64,000 nt of DNA from Palleniella muris (GCF_004792655.1 NZ_SRZC01000010.1:1-64000); one strand, 5' to 3'. Positions 36,877-46,759 are shown, counted from the first letter of the stretch. Program-made: numbers and translations. The notes: a model not told the origin generated them from the sequence alone.

Positions 36877-36901
36877 CCACCGCTCTGTGTGGGAGCGGTG
36901 G
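36877..36901 (-). terminator. Hairpin after the His/Cys-rich gene
   Basis: ccaccgctc (36877-36885) pairs with gagcggtgg (36893-36901), 45 bases after the stop. The stem is GC-rich but no T-run follows on the minus strand. Confidence 0.5.
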
Positions 36902-36946
36902 CGGAAAATAATCTTCAACTAAATCAACAAAAACCTAAACAATATC

Positions 36947-37243
36947 TTATCTTTTGAAATGTCTGCGCTGGCAGTGTGCGGGTGTATGCGGCCGTGGACA
37001 TACATGCTGCTTGCAGTATTTGCACACATTGCTGTTCTTGTACATCTTGTGCTTGTGCTTGGAACTTTTCGCGCAGTATGTGCTGCATGTTGACGGACAG
37101 CGATGATTGTCGTGCTTGTGGTACTTGCATACGGTGGTGTGCCTGTGGTTTCTGTGGTGCTTGCCGTCTGTGCTGCCGAAACTTGCCGTTGTACCGATGA
37201 TTGTCATTATGCCTATCAGCATTCCGAGAATAGTCTTTTTCAT
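36947..37243 (-). CDS. Small exported His/Cys-rich protein
   Basis: I place the start at 37243: the 98-residue product begins MKKTILGMLIGIMTIIGTTASFG, a good signal peptide. An upstream in-frame ATG would add 34 non-conserved-looking residues and lies above the promoter. The mature part of about 75 residues holds 13 His and 8 Cys in clusters such as KHHRNHRH, CKYHKHDNHRC, CKYCKQHVC and HTPAHC, with many Lys/Arg. It would bind metals (zinc, copper, nickel) in the periplasm. It has no domain I recognise. A full promoter is at 37316-37346. Confidence 0.7.
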   Translation of the reverse strand: MKKTILGMLIGIMTIIGTTASFGSTDGKHHRNHRHTTVCKYHKHDNHRCPSTCSTYCAKSSKHKHKMYKNSNVCKYCKQHVCPRPHTPAHCQRRHFKR

Positions 37244-37315
37244 ATCCGTAGAGTTCTTATGAGCCGTGCCGGCTCTGTTATACATTATATTATTCCGGTG
37301 TTCTTGTTTCCGGTG

Positions 37316-37346
37316 CAAAGGTAGCAAGAAAACATGAGGCAGCAAA
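37316..37346 (-). promoter_or_regulatory. Promoter of the His/Cys-rich gene
   Basis: Minus strand: TTTG (37343-37346), 19-bp spacer, TACCTTTG (37316-37323). Exact matches to both Bacteroidetes elements. Transcription would start near 37309, about 66 bases before the ATG at 37243. Confidence 0.75.
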
Positions 37347-37490
37347 TGGTTTTCCCCTACGTTGTGGTGGGAAAATCCCTAAACATGGGAGGAATGCCGG
37401 CAACTTGCTGTGGAAAGGTTGCTTTGCCATGCTATTGTTGGGCGAATATTAATAAATGGTGACAATACAGTGTATTTTCTCTTTTTATTA

Positions 37491-37522
37491 TTTGGAGACA
37501 CTATGATTTTTTTGTACCTTTG
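37491..37522 (+). promoter_or_regulatory. Promoter of the exported OB-fold gene
   Basis: TTTG at 37491-37494, 20-bp spacer, TACCTTTG at 37515-37522. Transcription would begin near 37529, about 42 bases before the ATG. It is divergent from the His/Cys-rich gene's promoter. Confidence 0.8.
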
Positions 37523-37570
37523 CCACTGTAATTAATAAACAAAATGTTTAACACCTAAAAACAAAAGATT

Positions 37571-38590
37571 ATGGTAAAAACTTTACGCTTTTCACTCCTT
37601 GCCATCGTGGCAATGGTTTGCAATGTGGCATTCGCTGATGCCTACAAAACTCTGAAATTCCCAGCACAGGGTGGGGAGAAAATTAATGGATACACAGATG
37701 CCTGGACCGCAACACAGGGTACAGACACTTGGACTATCGCTAATTTTAATACTTACCAGAACGGCTGGACTTACATCAAGTGTGGCAGAAAGAACAATGC
37801 ATCTGTTGCAAGTATTGCTACTAATTTTGCAATGGATAAGGCTATTGGTAATGTTATGGTTACAGTTGACAAGATTCTTGCTACTGACAAAGTTAACTCA
37901 ATTAGCCTTGTTGTTGCTTCTGATGCAGCATTCAATACTGTTGTCGCTACAATTCCGGCTTCTTCTATTGAAGCAGGGGATATGCAGTTCAAGGTAGCTG
38001 AACCAAAGGCAGGACTTTACTATAAGTTGGTGTTTGACTGTGCAGGTCATTCTGCCAATGGCATCATTCAGCTTTCCAAGGTTCAGTACTTCGAGGAAGG
38101 CAATGAGCCAGAAATCGTTGACATCAGCAACACTCTTGAGACTGCTTATACTGTAGCAAAGGCGCATGAGCTTACAGCTGCCGGAGAGGGACTTGCCACA
38201 AAGGTTTATGTAAAAGGTGTAATCACCAATATCAAGGAAGTCGCTCTTCAATATGGTAACGCAGAGTTCACAATCAATGATGCTGATGCAGCCGGTGAGG
38301 GCATGGTTGTTTTCCGCTGCAATTGGTTTGAGGGTGCTAAGTTCACTTCTGAGAATCAGATAAAGGTTGGCGACGAAATCATTGTCTATGGCAAATTGGA
38401 TGTTTATCAGGGTGATCACCAGATTACATCAGGACAGGTTGCTATGCTCAACGGTTCTACAACCGCCATCGAGAACGTGGAGGTTGCCAATGACAGCAAG
38501 CAGGTTATCTACACAATCGGCGGTCAGCAGCTTAAGAAGGCTCAGAAGGGTCTGAACATCATCAATGGCAAGAAGGTCATTGTGAAATGA
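37571..38590 (+). CDS. Exported protein with N-terminal beta domain and OB-fold
   Basis: 339 residues. Signal peptide (MVKTLRFSLLAIVAMVCNVAFA), then a beta-rich domain (about 24-178; FPAQGGEKINGYTDAWTATQG, YYKLVFDCAGHSANGIIQLS), an OB-fold-like domain (about 185-300; TKVYVKGVITNIKEVALQYG, KVGDEIIVYGKLDVYQG) and a C-terminal tail IYTIGGQQLKKAQKG ending GKKVIVK. The tail resembles the short anchoring or sorting tails of many Prevotella surface proteins. The OB domain resembles the YhcR-type domain seen in Bacteroidetes surface proteins. Function unknown. It stands alone, with a strong promoter and a strong terminator. Confidence 0.75.
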   Translation: MVKTLRFSLLAIVAMVCNVAFADAYKTLKFPAQGGEKINGYTDAWTATQGTDTWTIANFNTYQNGWTYIKCGRKNNASVASIATNFAMDKAIGNVMVTVDKILATDKVNSISLVVASDAAFNTVVATIPASSIEAGDMQFKVAEPKAGLYYKLVFDCAGHSANGIIQLSKVQYFEEGNEPEIVDISNTLETAYTVAKAHELTAAGEGLATKVYVKGVITNIKEVALQYGNAEFTINDADAAGEGMVVFRCNWFEGAKFTSENQIKVGDEIIVYGKLDVYQGDHQITSGQVAMLNGSTTAIENVEVANDSKQVIYTIGGQQLKKAQKGLNIINGKKVIVK

Positions 38591-38649
38591 TTGGCATTTC
38601 GTGCCAACTCGTAAAAAGGCTTCACAGAAAGCATAGTTATAATAAAAAG

Positions 38650-38693
38650 AGAATGGAGGACTTCCTGTTATGGAGTTCTCCATTCTTCTTTTT
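38650..38693 (+). terminator. Intrinsic terminator of the OB-fold gene
   Basis: agaatggaggact (38650-38662) pairs with agttctccattct (38674-38686), one G-U pair, followed by tcttttt. Confidence 0.8.
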
Positions 38694-38907
38694 GTCCCAA
38701 ATTCAAGCATAACAGCTCTTTGCCGGCATTGCTTTTCTGTTACAATCGTACGTTTATTTTAACGTGGGTTTGACGGATAAATAGATGATTCGTCGAACTC
38801 AGGTTAATATACTATTGGTGTCGTTCGGCAAAACAAAAGAGGGTCAAACAAATCCTTCACGGAATTTGTACTGAGCCATGAAAAGTCACAGCATGGCAAG
38901 TGACAAA

Positions 38908-38995
38908 ATGAAAGGTAACGATTTGCATTGCAAGGTGTTACCTTTCATTGTGCAAATCGTTACCTTTCACTCGGTCAAGTGCTACCTTTTGTTAT
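38908..38995. repeat. 22-bp phased repeat array C (4 units)
   Basis: Cores at 38914 ggtaac, 38936 tgttac, 38958 cgttac and 38980 tgctac, each exactly 22 bp apart. Units read like (a)ttgtgcaaatcgttacctttc. Units 1 and 3 form a perfect 18-bp inverted pair (gaaaggtaacgatttgca and its reverse complement). It is in the convergent gap between the OB-fold gene and malQ, the same context as arrays A and B. Confidence 0.85.
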
Positions 38996-39135
38996 ATCGA
39001 CTGTGTTTTAACATTTGTTGGTATTTCTGTTTTCGGAAAGTGCCGGCATGCTTTGCAATATGTAAGAAAACTATTTTGTTTTGCTTACATATTGCCATAA
39101 ATGCATGGATGCGGGATGTTGAAAATGCTTTCTTG

Positions 39136-39154
39136 TCACCGCTGACGCGGTTCC
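39136..39154. repeat. Palindromic word gtcaccgctgacgcggttc
   Basis: All 19 bases are identical to 2261-2279 inside the first nested palindrome, about 37 kb away. Stem accgc/gcggt. The rest of 38694-39258 outside the array holds no gene I can support. Confidence 0.7.
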
Positions 39155-39258
39155 CAAGTCCCCATTTTGAATAAAAACTTCATAAGATGATGATATGCAA
39201 GAGCTTTGCTGCTTGTCATTGTTTTTACCGGACAACAATATTTTCAAATACTATCCGC

Positions 39259-41772
39259 CTATCTTCCCGAGGCGTCCACCATCTCTTTCAGAGACCTGTT
39301 GAACTCTTTTGCGGCAAGGAGCTGTTCGATGTTGAGGTGCATGCGGTACCGCCAGTAATGGTGAGGGTTGGCAGGGATGTTGATGCGCTCCTCGCTTGCG
39401 TCTGCCAGCCTGAGCCGCTCGTCTGTTGCCAGCCAGTCCTGAAGGGTCAGTATGCACAGCATGGAAGGGCATGCAAGGTGGCGGTAGATAATGTCTTTTG
39501 CCAGCCATCCCGGCAGAGGGTGGGGCGCATCCCCGCCATGGTGCATGGTGTTGTGGTAATAGTCGTTGGTGCGTTCTCTGTCCTCGTCCCACCACATGCG
39601 CATCGTTTCCGTGTCGTGGCTTGATATTGTGCACACCGAGCGGTAGGGATTATGCTCCAATATGCCGAAGCGCACGAATGGTTCCTTTGGCATTGTCTGT
39701 ATCTCAAGAGAGAGAATCTTCAGCTCATCCATGACCCATGGCACGCAGTCAGGCACCATGCCGAGGTCTTCGGCGCATACCAGCATGCGTGTGGCATTGA
39801 CCAGCTGCGGGAGTTTCTTCATTGCCTCAGTGTACCAGAAATGGTTGTTGCGGCGATAGAAATAGTCGTCATAAAGCCTGTTGTAACCGTCTTTCTCCTG
39901 TTGTGACAAGCGTTCATGGCATGGAGATCCGTGGCTGCTGATGCGCGGATGATAGAGGTCGTGCCGCTTATGGTCACGCAGGAAAAGGCTCTCTCTTGCC
40001 TTTTCACGCTCGTCCTCCATTCCTTCGCCGAGCATGGAAGGGGAGAAACGGAGACCATACCCCGCAATCTCGTCCACGGTCATTCCGAGTGAGGGCGAGA
40101 ACTGGCCAAGAAGCCCATACTTGCAGGAGCCAGGAATCTCCCATATACGGAAGAATCCGAGCACATGGTCTATGCGGTAGGCATCGAAATATTTCGCCAT
40201 GTTTGAGAACCGGCGTACCCACCACCGGCAGTCATCCTTAAGCATCTCGTCCCAGTTGTAGGTAGGGAATCCCCAGTTCTGTCCGTCGGAAGAGAAGAAA
40301 TCCGGCGGTGCACCCGCCTGTCCGTCAAGGTTGAAATAGCGAGGCTCCATCCATGCGTCGCATCCGCAACGGTTCACACCGATTGGGATGTCACCTTTCA
40401 GTATGACGCTTTTCGCCCTTGCATGCCTGTGTGCCGCCTTCAGTTGCATGGCAAGCATATACTGTACGAAATAGTGGTAAGCGACTTCTTTGTAAGCCTT
40501 GGTGCGCGGATTCGTGAGTGCCGGGCGGTCATCCTCGTTCCATACGTTATGGTCTGCCCAGTCGTTGTAGTTCGGTGTGCGGAACTTGTCGCGTAGCACG
40601 CTGTACTGAGCGTAAGGGACAAGCCATTCCTCCTCTTCTGCAAACCACTCTTTGAACTCCTTTGTGCTCAGGACAGTCTTTCCTTCCTGTTCAAAGACAA
40701 TGTGCAGATACTCGTTTTTGGCATCATTGACACGCACATAGTCCACTTTAGGCAGCGCATTAAGCTCTTTGCGCAGGCTTTCAAACCTTGTTCGCAGCCC
40801 TTTGTCTTTGATTTGTGGCAGCCGGCGCAGGTCGCAGTACATCGGGTGCAGTGCGAAGATTGAGATGCAGGAGTATGGGTAGGAGTCCTGCCATGAATGG
40901 TCAAGTGTCGTGTCGTTGACAGGCAGCACCTGCAGTACGCGCTGTCCGGTGCATGCCACCCAGTCGGTCATGAGCTGCAGGTCACCGAAGTCTCCCACTC
41001 CGAAGCTCCCTTCTGAGCGCAGGGAGAATACCGGGACGGCTGTGCCGGCAAGTTTCTGGTCGTGCCTGTCAAAGGATGCGCGTGGAAGTTCAATGACAAT
41101 TATTTCGTTGCCATTGATGGTCGGAATATTAAGTCGTCGGTTGTCCCCTGTTTCCCAAATTATGCTGTTTATGTGGTCAGGGTTGTTGTGCTTTATGATG
41201 AACTTTAATTCGATGTCCTGAAGTTGTATGTCCGTTGTGTCAACCGTTGCCACCCACTCATTGTTCTCATGCTCATACATTGGCAGAGCGTTGTCAGGAT
41301 TCCAGTTGCCGAGTATGTTGCAGTTGCCGGAGATGAAGAGCCGTTCCCCTTTCCGTAGTTGCGGTGCGCGGATTTTAAGTCTTATTGCGCTGTTGCTGTC
41401 AGCTTTGGGCGACATGGAATGCTCCCTGTTGTTCACACATTCCGTGAATGCCGAGCTGTAGAGATGTGCGTCGTCCGGCATGTCGTGCCATAAGTCGTGG
41501 CAGATATATGTGCTGTCTCTGTCGCCGATGGTCTCCAGGCGGTGGGTTATCATGCACCATTCGCGGCGCAGTTCGGTGGTCATGCGGTGCAAAGTGTAGA
41601 AATAGTCAATATAACCTGCGGTTGTTTCTTCGGTTGTCAGTCGTATACTCCACACGTGTCCGTCGTCGGTCTGCATGCGATGCTGTTCGTATGAGCCGTC
41701 CGGCTTTAGTATGTTGACACGCAAGTCCTCACCGATGTGAGTGACATAGTGGATGTCAAGTGAAAGTGTCAT
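39259..41772 (-). CDS. malQ: 4-alpha-glucanotransferase with N-terminal CBM20 pair
   Basis: 837-residue GH77 enzyme that transfers alpha-1,4-glucan segments, part of maltodextrin and glycogen metabolism. Two starch-binding CBM20-like domains lie at about residues 1-110 and 130-230 (GERLFISGNCNILGNWNPDNALPMYE), as in plant DPE2. The GH77 barrel holds the nucleophile D535 in YRIDHVLGFFR, acid/base E668 in CAEDLGMVPDCV and the third carboxylate D720 in SSHDTETMRMWWDED. No signal peptide, so it is cytosolic. A long insertion within the barrel is typical of this subgroup. Confidence 0.93.
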   Translation of the reverse strand: MTLSLDIHYVTHIGEDLRVNILKPDGSYEQHRMQTDDGHVWSIRLTTEETTAGYIDYFYTLHRMTTELRREWCMITHRLETIGDRDSTYICHDLWHDMPDDAHLYSSAFTECVNNREHSMSPKADSNSAIRLKIRAPQLRKGERLFISGNCNILGNWNPDNALPMYEHENNEWVATVDTTDIQLQDIELKFIIKHNNPDHINSIIWETGDNRRLNIPTINGNEIIVIELPRASFDRHDQKLAGTAVPVFSLRSEGSFGVGDFGDLQLMTDWVACTGQRVLQVLPVNDTTLDHSWQDSYPYSCISIFALHPMYCDLRRLPQIKDKGLRTRFESLRKELNALPKVDYVRVNDAKNEYLHIVFEQEGKTVLSTKEFKEWFAEEEEWLVPYAQYSVLRDKFRTPNYNDWADHNVWNEDDRPALTNPRTKAYKEVAYHYFVQYMLAMQLKAAHRHARAKSVILKGDIPIGVNRCGCDAWMEPRYFNLDGQAGAPPDFFSSDGQNWGFPTYNWDEMLKDDCRWWVRRFSNMAKYFDAYRIDHVLGFFRIWEIPGSCKYGLLGQFSPSLGMTVDEIAGYGLRFSPSMLGEGMEDEREKARESLFLRDHKRHDLYHPRISSHGSPCHERLSQQEKDGYNRLYDDYFYRRNNHFWYTEAMKKLPQLVNATRMLVCAEDLGMVPDCVPWVMDELKILSLEIQTMPKEPFVRFGILEHNPYRSVCTISSHDTETMRMWWDEDRERTNDYYHNTMHHGGDAPHPLPGWLAKDIIYRHLACPSMLCILTLQDWLATDERLRLADASEERINIPANPHHYWRYRMHLNIEQLLAAKEFNRSLKEMVDASGR

Positions 41773-41804
41773 TAGATTTTTTTTGATATGTTATGTTAGT
41801 TTTC

Positions 41805-42743
41805 TCAATATGTCAGGTATGGTCTGAGTTTCCGTATTGTCTCCGGTTTGAATGTCGGCAGCAGTCGTAGGGCGTCTATATTGCTGATTTTGCCATGCAG
41901 TCGGCGGTAGTCGCATATCTGCCGTGCCATCATGTAGTTGATGTATGGATGCCTGCGTAGCTGCTCGTTGGTGGCGGTGTTGATGTTTATCTTTTGTATC
42001 TTGTCGTCGTTGCCGACAGAGAGATAGGGCAGGGCGGACTCCGGAAAGTCCTCAATCTCCAACAGTTGGTCGGAGGAAACGAAACCTCCGAGTCGCTCCC
42101 TGTACCTTGCTATCTTCCTTGCGAAGTGCGCTCCGATGCCCGGAACTTTGCGCAGGGCGATGGTGTCGGACAGGTTCAGGGAGATTGTCTGCCCTTGCTG
42201 CAGCTTCCGTGGGTAAGGGATTGTGCCTGCTGTTTGTGAGGAATCGGTGGGTGAAGGGCGGTCGCTTGCGTAATGGTCATGCCTTTTCTGCCTTACGGAA
42301 TACAGTTCGCTTGCAGGTCGGTAGTCATCACTTATGCGGATGTACGGCAGCAACTGGCGGTATTTTTTTGCCGTCAGACCGTACAAGCGTGCGAAATCCT
42401 CCGGGCAGGTGTACACTCCTCCGTTGGCACGGTACTTGTAAATGCTCCTCACCTGCCACGGTTGCAGACCCAAACCAAGCAGGACGGTGGAGTCCGCAGT
42501 GTTCGGGTCGAAGGGCTGCAACCGGATTTCTTTTTCCGGAACGGCATAGTACGCCTCCTTTTCCCTGTCGCCGGACTTTGCTTTTCCTGCTTGTTCAGAC
42601 CTTGGCATATCCTCCTGTGTCATGCCATTCTCCGCTTTTTCTGTTTCTCTTGTGAAGAAAAAGATGCCAAAGGCAATGGCAACGACAAGCAGACCGAGTA
42701 GCCCTTGCCTGTCATTCTTGAGTATATGGAAGAGGTTTTTCAC
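41805..42743 (-). CDS. Membrane-anchored helix-hairpin-helix protein (ComEA-like)
   Basis: 312 residues. One N-terminal membrane segment (GLLGLLVVAIAFGIFFFT), a polar linker, then three ComEA-type HhH units: FDPNTADSTVLLGLGLQPWQ (about residue 77), LSDTIALRKVPGIGAHFARKI (about 193) and INTATNEQLRRHPYINYMMA (about 255). HhH units bind DNA backbone. Such proteins may help DNA uptake, but competence is not shown for this group. It lies between malQ and a transporter on the minus strand with short gaps (32 and 34 bases). Confidence 0.8.
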   Translation of the reverse strand: MKNLFHILKNDRQGLLGLLVVAIAFGIFFFTRETEKAENGMTQEDMPRSEQAGKAKSGDREKEAYYAVPEKEIRLQPFDPNTADSTVLLGLGLQPWQVRSIYKYRANGGVYTCPEDFARLYGLTAKKYRQLLPYIRISDDYRPASELYSVRQKRHDHYASDRPSPTDSSQTAGTIPYPRKLQQGQTISLNLSDTIALRKVPGIGAHFARKIARYRERLGGFVSSDQLLEIEDFPESALPYLSVGNDDKIQKININTATNEQLRRHPYINYMMARQICDYRRLHGKISNIDALRLLPTFKPETIRKLRPYLTY

Positions 42744-42777
42744 AGTTGGTTATAGGTTGTGGGGTGTCGGTTACGGG

Positions 42778-44169
42778 TCAATAGATGCCGAAAGCTCCGA
42801 GAAGGAGTACAGCCAGCATCGCCGGCACGATGAATTTCAGCATAACGATGTACAGGTATTTCCTGTGGAAGGAATAGCCGTTGAGTCGCATCTCGCCCAC
42901 AAGGAGATTCGGTTTCACCACCCATCCGAACATGATGCAGGTGCATATTGCCAGTACCGGCATAAGGACATTGTTGCTCACATAGTCGAAAATGTCGAGA
43001 ATCTGTGCCGTGGCACCGTTAGGAAGCTCATATTCAAAGTAGAAAATGTTGTATCCGAGACATACAAGCACAGACCAAACGAAGCCTGTGGCAGCCATGA
43101 TGGCCACCGATTTCTTACGGCTCCAGCCCCATTTGTCCATCACACCGGCCACGATTGCCTCAAGGATGCTGACGGCACTGGTGAGGGCGGCGAAGGTTAC
43201 CATGGTGAAGAACATCAGTCCCATAATCGGTCCGAAGGCTCCCATGGAGTCAAACACCTTCGGTAATGCCACGAAGATGAGTCCCGGTCCTGCCGACATT
43301 CCTTCCGTTCCCATAAACACATAGACTGCCGGGATAATCATCATGCCGGCGAGGATTGCTATCGCGGTGTCGAAAATCTCGATATGGTCGATGGCTTTGC
43401 CAAGGTTAACGTCCTTTTTCATGTAGGAACCGTAGGTCACCATGATGCCCATGGCTATGGAAAGCGAGAAGAACAACTGGCTCGTGGCGTCAAGGGCGAC
43501 CATGAGGAAGCCTTTGAGTGTCATGCCCTCAAGGTTAGGAATGAAGTAGACTTTCAGTCCGTCGATGCCGGTTCTTGTCACTCCTGTCTGCGGGTCGGTA
43601 TGGCTTATGAAGAAGGAGTAGATGCAGATGAACACCACAAGGAGTAGCAATGCCGGCATGATGATGCGCGAATATTTCTCGATGCCTTTCTCCACGCCTT
43701 TATAAACAATGTAGAAGCACATCATGGCGAACACTGCCATGAATGCCAAAGGCTCCCACTGTTGGATGATGAAACCGGAGAAGAAGCCGTCGCTTACTGC
43801 CAGCCGGCTGTCGTTTGTGACGTAGGTGGCAAGATATTTCAGCACCCATCCGCCGATGACGCAGTAGTATGGGTATATAATATAAGGTATAACAAAGGAG
43901 AATATGCCGAGAAATCCCCACCTCTTGTTGAAGAAGCGGTAGGCTGTCAGCGGTCCCTGACCTGAGCGTCTGCCTATGGCGACTTCGGTGATGAGCAGTG
44001 TGAAACCGAAGGTCACGGCAAGAATGATGTAGAGAGCGAGGAACAAACCGCCGCCGTCGCGTGCCGCAAGATAAGGGAAGCGCCAGATGTTTCCCAGTCC
44101 TACGGCACTTCCTGCGGCAGCCAGCACGAAGCCCAATGAACCGCTGAATGTGTTTCTGTTATTCTCCAT
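42778..44169 (-). CDS. Sodium-dependent transporter, NSS/SNF family
   Basis: 463-residue membrane protein with about 11 helices. The N-terminal signature LAAAGSAVGLGNIWRFPYLAARDGGG holds the Na+ and substrate site of the LeuT fold, with further match in GQGPLTAYRFFNKRWGFLG. The prokaryotic members move amino acids with sodium. The last helix ends VPAMLAVLLLGAFGIY. The substrate is not readable from the sequence. Upstream of the HhH gene on the same strand. Confidence 0.88.
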   Translation of the reverse strand: MENNRNTFSGSLGFVLAAAGSAVGLGNIWRFPYLAARDGGGLFLALYIILAVTFGFTLLITEVAIGRRSGQGPLTAYRFFNKRWGFLGIFSFVIPYIIYPYYCVIGGWVLKYLATYVTNDSRLAVSDGFFSGFIIQQWEPLAFMAVFAMMCFYIVYKGVEKGIEKYSRIIMPALLLLVVFICIYSFFISHTDPQTGVTRTGIDGLKVYFIPNLEGMTLKGFLMVALDATSQLFFSLSIAMGIMVTYGSYMKKDVNLGKAIDHIEIFDTAIAILAGMMIIPAVYVFMGTEGMSAGPGLIFVALPKVFDSMGAFGPIMGLMFFTMVTFAALTSAVSILEAIVAGVMDKWGWSRKKSVAIMAATGFVWSVLVCLGYNIFYFEYELPNGATAQILDIFDYVSNNVLMPVLAICTCIMFGWVVKPNLLVGEMRLNGYSFHRKYLYIVMLKFIVPAMLAVLLLGAFGIY

Positions 44170-44244
44170 TTGTCGTTATACGTTTTTTTCTGTGTCAGTA
44201 GCTGTTGATAATAAAGTTTTGCCAAAGCACAGTCACTTATCCAA

Positions 44245-46716
44245 TTAAAGTTTTTTCGGTGTATATATTGCGTCCCACCATGAGCTGTCGTTCTTCAGCC
44301 AGCGGTCAAACCATGCCACCATGGAGTTAATCCACTTTGTGCGCTTCTCAGGATTCATGATGCCGTGGTTCTCGCCCTCCACCTGGATGAAGGCGGTAGG
44401 AGTGCCAAGGAGCTTCAAGGCGGTGTACATCTGTATGGACTCGCCGATAGGCACGTTGGTGTCTGCCGTGCCATGTGTGAAGAGCAGAGGCTTCTTTATC
44501 TTGTCCGCGTTGTAGAGAGGTGAGCGGTCGACATACAAATCCTTGCGTGTCCATGGGTAGCTGTTTGCCGCGCTGACTTCACTGTAGGAGTATCCCCAGT
44601 AGCCTTCGCCCCAATAGGATGTGTGGTCGGATATGCCGGCGTGGGAGATTCCGCAAGCGAACGGGTTGTCCATGGTGAGCATGTACTGTGTCATGAAACC
44701 GCCGTAGGATGCCGAAACACATCCGATATGGTCGGCATCTGCCTGTGGCACATCTTTCACAAACTGCCTTGTGGCATCGATAATGTCCTGTGCTGGTCCT
44801 TCACCCATGGTGTTCACATGGCGCGCAGCCCACTCCTGACCGAAGCCGGTGGCTCCGGAAGGGTTGACAGTCAGTGTGATGTAGCCCAATGCATTCCAGT
44901 AGTGGGCAGGGTAGTGGGAGCCTCCACCGAAACGTCTTGATGTCGGTGAGCATCCTCCGTAGTAGTGCACGATGACCGGATATTTCTTGTTCGCATCGAA
45001 ATCCGCCGGCAGGAAATAGAATCCTGTTACGTCATATCCGCGCTTGGAGGTGAACTTCCACGGCTTGACTGTGCCGAGTTTCACGTTGGCATAGAACTCT
45101 TTGTTAGGGTCGCAGACAAGTGCAGGCTTCTTTGCTCCTTTGCTTTGGACGGCATAGACACGGTAAGGGACATCGGCGGATGAGCCGTGCACGATGATGT
45201 TTCCTGTCTTTTGGGCTATGTCAAAGCCGTTGAGCACCTCCAAAGGCTGTGGGATGAGCATGGATTTTCCGCTTTTCAGGTCCATGCGGTAGAGCAGTAC
45301 GGAGTCCGCACGCTCGGCAGTGTAGTAGAGTATATTGTCGGTGTGCGAGTACAGCATGGACTCAATGCTTGTGTTGTCGTCGGCTGTCAGCGGGCGGACG
45401 GTCTTTGTCTTGTTGTCAAGGAGATAGAGATGATAGTCGAACATGCTTGGCGTCATGCCCTCAGGCACACGGTTTCCGATGCCGTTGAACGCCTCCGGAG
45501 TGGCTTTTGCAATAAAAGTGTCGTTGTCTTTTGCAAAGATTATGCCGCCGAGGAAGCCTTCCTCTCGGATGATTGTGTCTGTGGCAAGTGTCTGGGTGTT
45601 CACCCTCAGTATGGTGGTGCGTGTCGTAGGGCGGTACTGCAGGGAGTCTGTATAGACACCGAGGAGCAGGTACTTGCCATCCTTGGATATGTCTGTGACG
45701 GAGCAGTTCTTATAGCCGTAGGTCAAAGGCTGGCAGAATCCGCTCTTGATGTCGTAGATTGACAGTGCATAGCGGTTTCTCCAGTTCGGCTGACGGTCCT
45801 CCATGGTAAGAATTTCGTACACACCCTCTTCTTTCTTCGGTCCTTTTTTCTCGGAATAGAGTATGAGGAAATCCTCTGTCGGCGCAATCTCGAAGCCGCT
45901 TTCCGGCAGGTTCTCGACAAGGATGTCGCGTGTTCCGGTTGCAGGATTGACAGTGATTAACTGCTTCTTTCCGCCAATCTCCTCTGTGAAATAGTATTTT
46001 TCGGACAATGGCATCCAACCGTCCGCCTTACCGACGAAGACATTCTTGCCGGTCATGAGGTCACAAAGTTCTGTGCGGTACTGCACTTTGTTCTGCTCAT
46101 CGTACCATGAATAGTTCACCAAAGCCCATTTCCCTGAGGGCGAGAGCTTGGCATCGCGAGTCACACGTGTGCCGAGATTGTGCGCCATTCCGAACGCAAC
46201 CTTCTCCGAATTGCTGCATACGGTGAGAGGAAATGCCGCCTCTTCCTTGCCTTCTTTTGCTGCATTCTTAAGGCAGATGTCTATTGATGTGCTGTCAGCG
46301 ATGAATTTCACTGCCACCTTATGCTCTCCCGGAGCGAGTGATACAGTACCGTCGGCAGCCGAACCGTCACAGAACACCTTGCTCTGCTTGGCACCTTTTA
46401 TCTCAATGCTTGCCTTTGCATAGGCGGAAGCGTTGACGGTGAATGATGCAAGGTTAAGTGTCCCTTTCTCCAGATTCCATGATGCAAGGTTTTTTTCCTG
46501 CATCTTGTCAGCAGCGTTGACGGACAGAGGAGTCTCGATTAGCTTGTCTTCAGAATATTTCTCCTGTGCCACTGAAGTGCTGTCGATGATTATCGGCTGC
46601 TTCAGTGTGAACGGTCCTGCCAGTCGTGCCCGGTTTACCGGAATGCTGTCATTTGCGGCAAAGGACGCCAATGCCGTAAGAAAGGTTATGGAAGAAGTAA
46701 GAATGAATTTTTTCAT
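44245..46716 (-). CDS. S9-family prolyl oligopeptidase / dipeptidyl peptidase
   Basis: 823-residue exported serine peptidase. Signal peptide (MKKFILTSSITFLTALASFAA), an N-terminal beta-sandwich and beta-propeller (about residues 150-560; LSPSGKWALVNYSWYD, DISKDGKYLLLGVY), then the alpha/beta-hydrolase domain. Triad: S670 in CVSASYGGFMTQ, D752 in HGTADTNVP and H784 in EGENHGIMNP. It should release dipeptides or cleave short peptides in the periplasm, supporting peptide use. 75 bases separate it from the NSS transporter gene. Confidence 0.88.
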   Translation of the reverse strand: MKKFILTSSITFLTALASFAANDSIPVNRARLAGPFTLKQPIIIDSTSVAQEKYSEDKLIETPLSVNAADKMQEKNLASWNLEKGTLNLASFTVNASAYAKASIEIKGAKQSKVFCDGSAADGTVSLAPGEHKVAVKFIADSTSIDICLKNAAKEGKEEAAFPLTVCSNSEKVAFGMAHNLGTRVTRDAKLSPSGKWALVNYSWYDEQNKVQYRTELCDLMTGKNVFVGKADGWMPLSEKYYFTEEIGGKKQLITVNPATGTRDILVENLPESGFEIAPTEDFLILYSEKKGPKKEEGVYEILTMEDRQPNWRNRYALSIYDIKSGFCQPLTYGYKNCSVTDISKDGKYLLLGVYTDSLQYRPTTRTTILRVNTQTLATDTIIREEGFLGGIIFAKDNDTFIAKATPEAFNGIGNRVPEGMTPSMFDYHLYLLDNKTKTVRPLTADDNTSIESMLYSHTDNILYYTAERADSVLLYRMDLKSGKSMLIPQPLEVLNGFDIAQKTGNIIVHGSSADVPYRVYAVQSKGAKKPALVCDPNKEFYANVKLGTVKPWKFTSKRGYDVTGFYFLPADFDANKKYPVIVHYYGGCSPTSRRFGGGSHYPAHYWNALGYITLTVNPSGATGFGQEWAARHVNTMGEGPAQDIIDATRQFVKDVPQADADHIGCVSASYGGFMTQYMLTMDNPFACGISHAGISDHTSYWGEGYWGYSYSEVSAANSYPWTRKDLYVDRSPLYNADKIKKPLLFTHGTADTNVPIGESIQMYTALKLLGTPTAFIQVEGENHGIMNPEKRTKWINSMVAWFDRWLKNDSSWWDAIYTPKKL

Positions 46717-46759
46717 TGTGTCGTTATGCTGTTGTTGTTATGGGTAGTGTGAACGTTTT

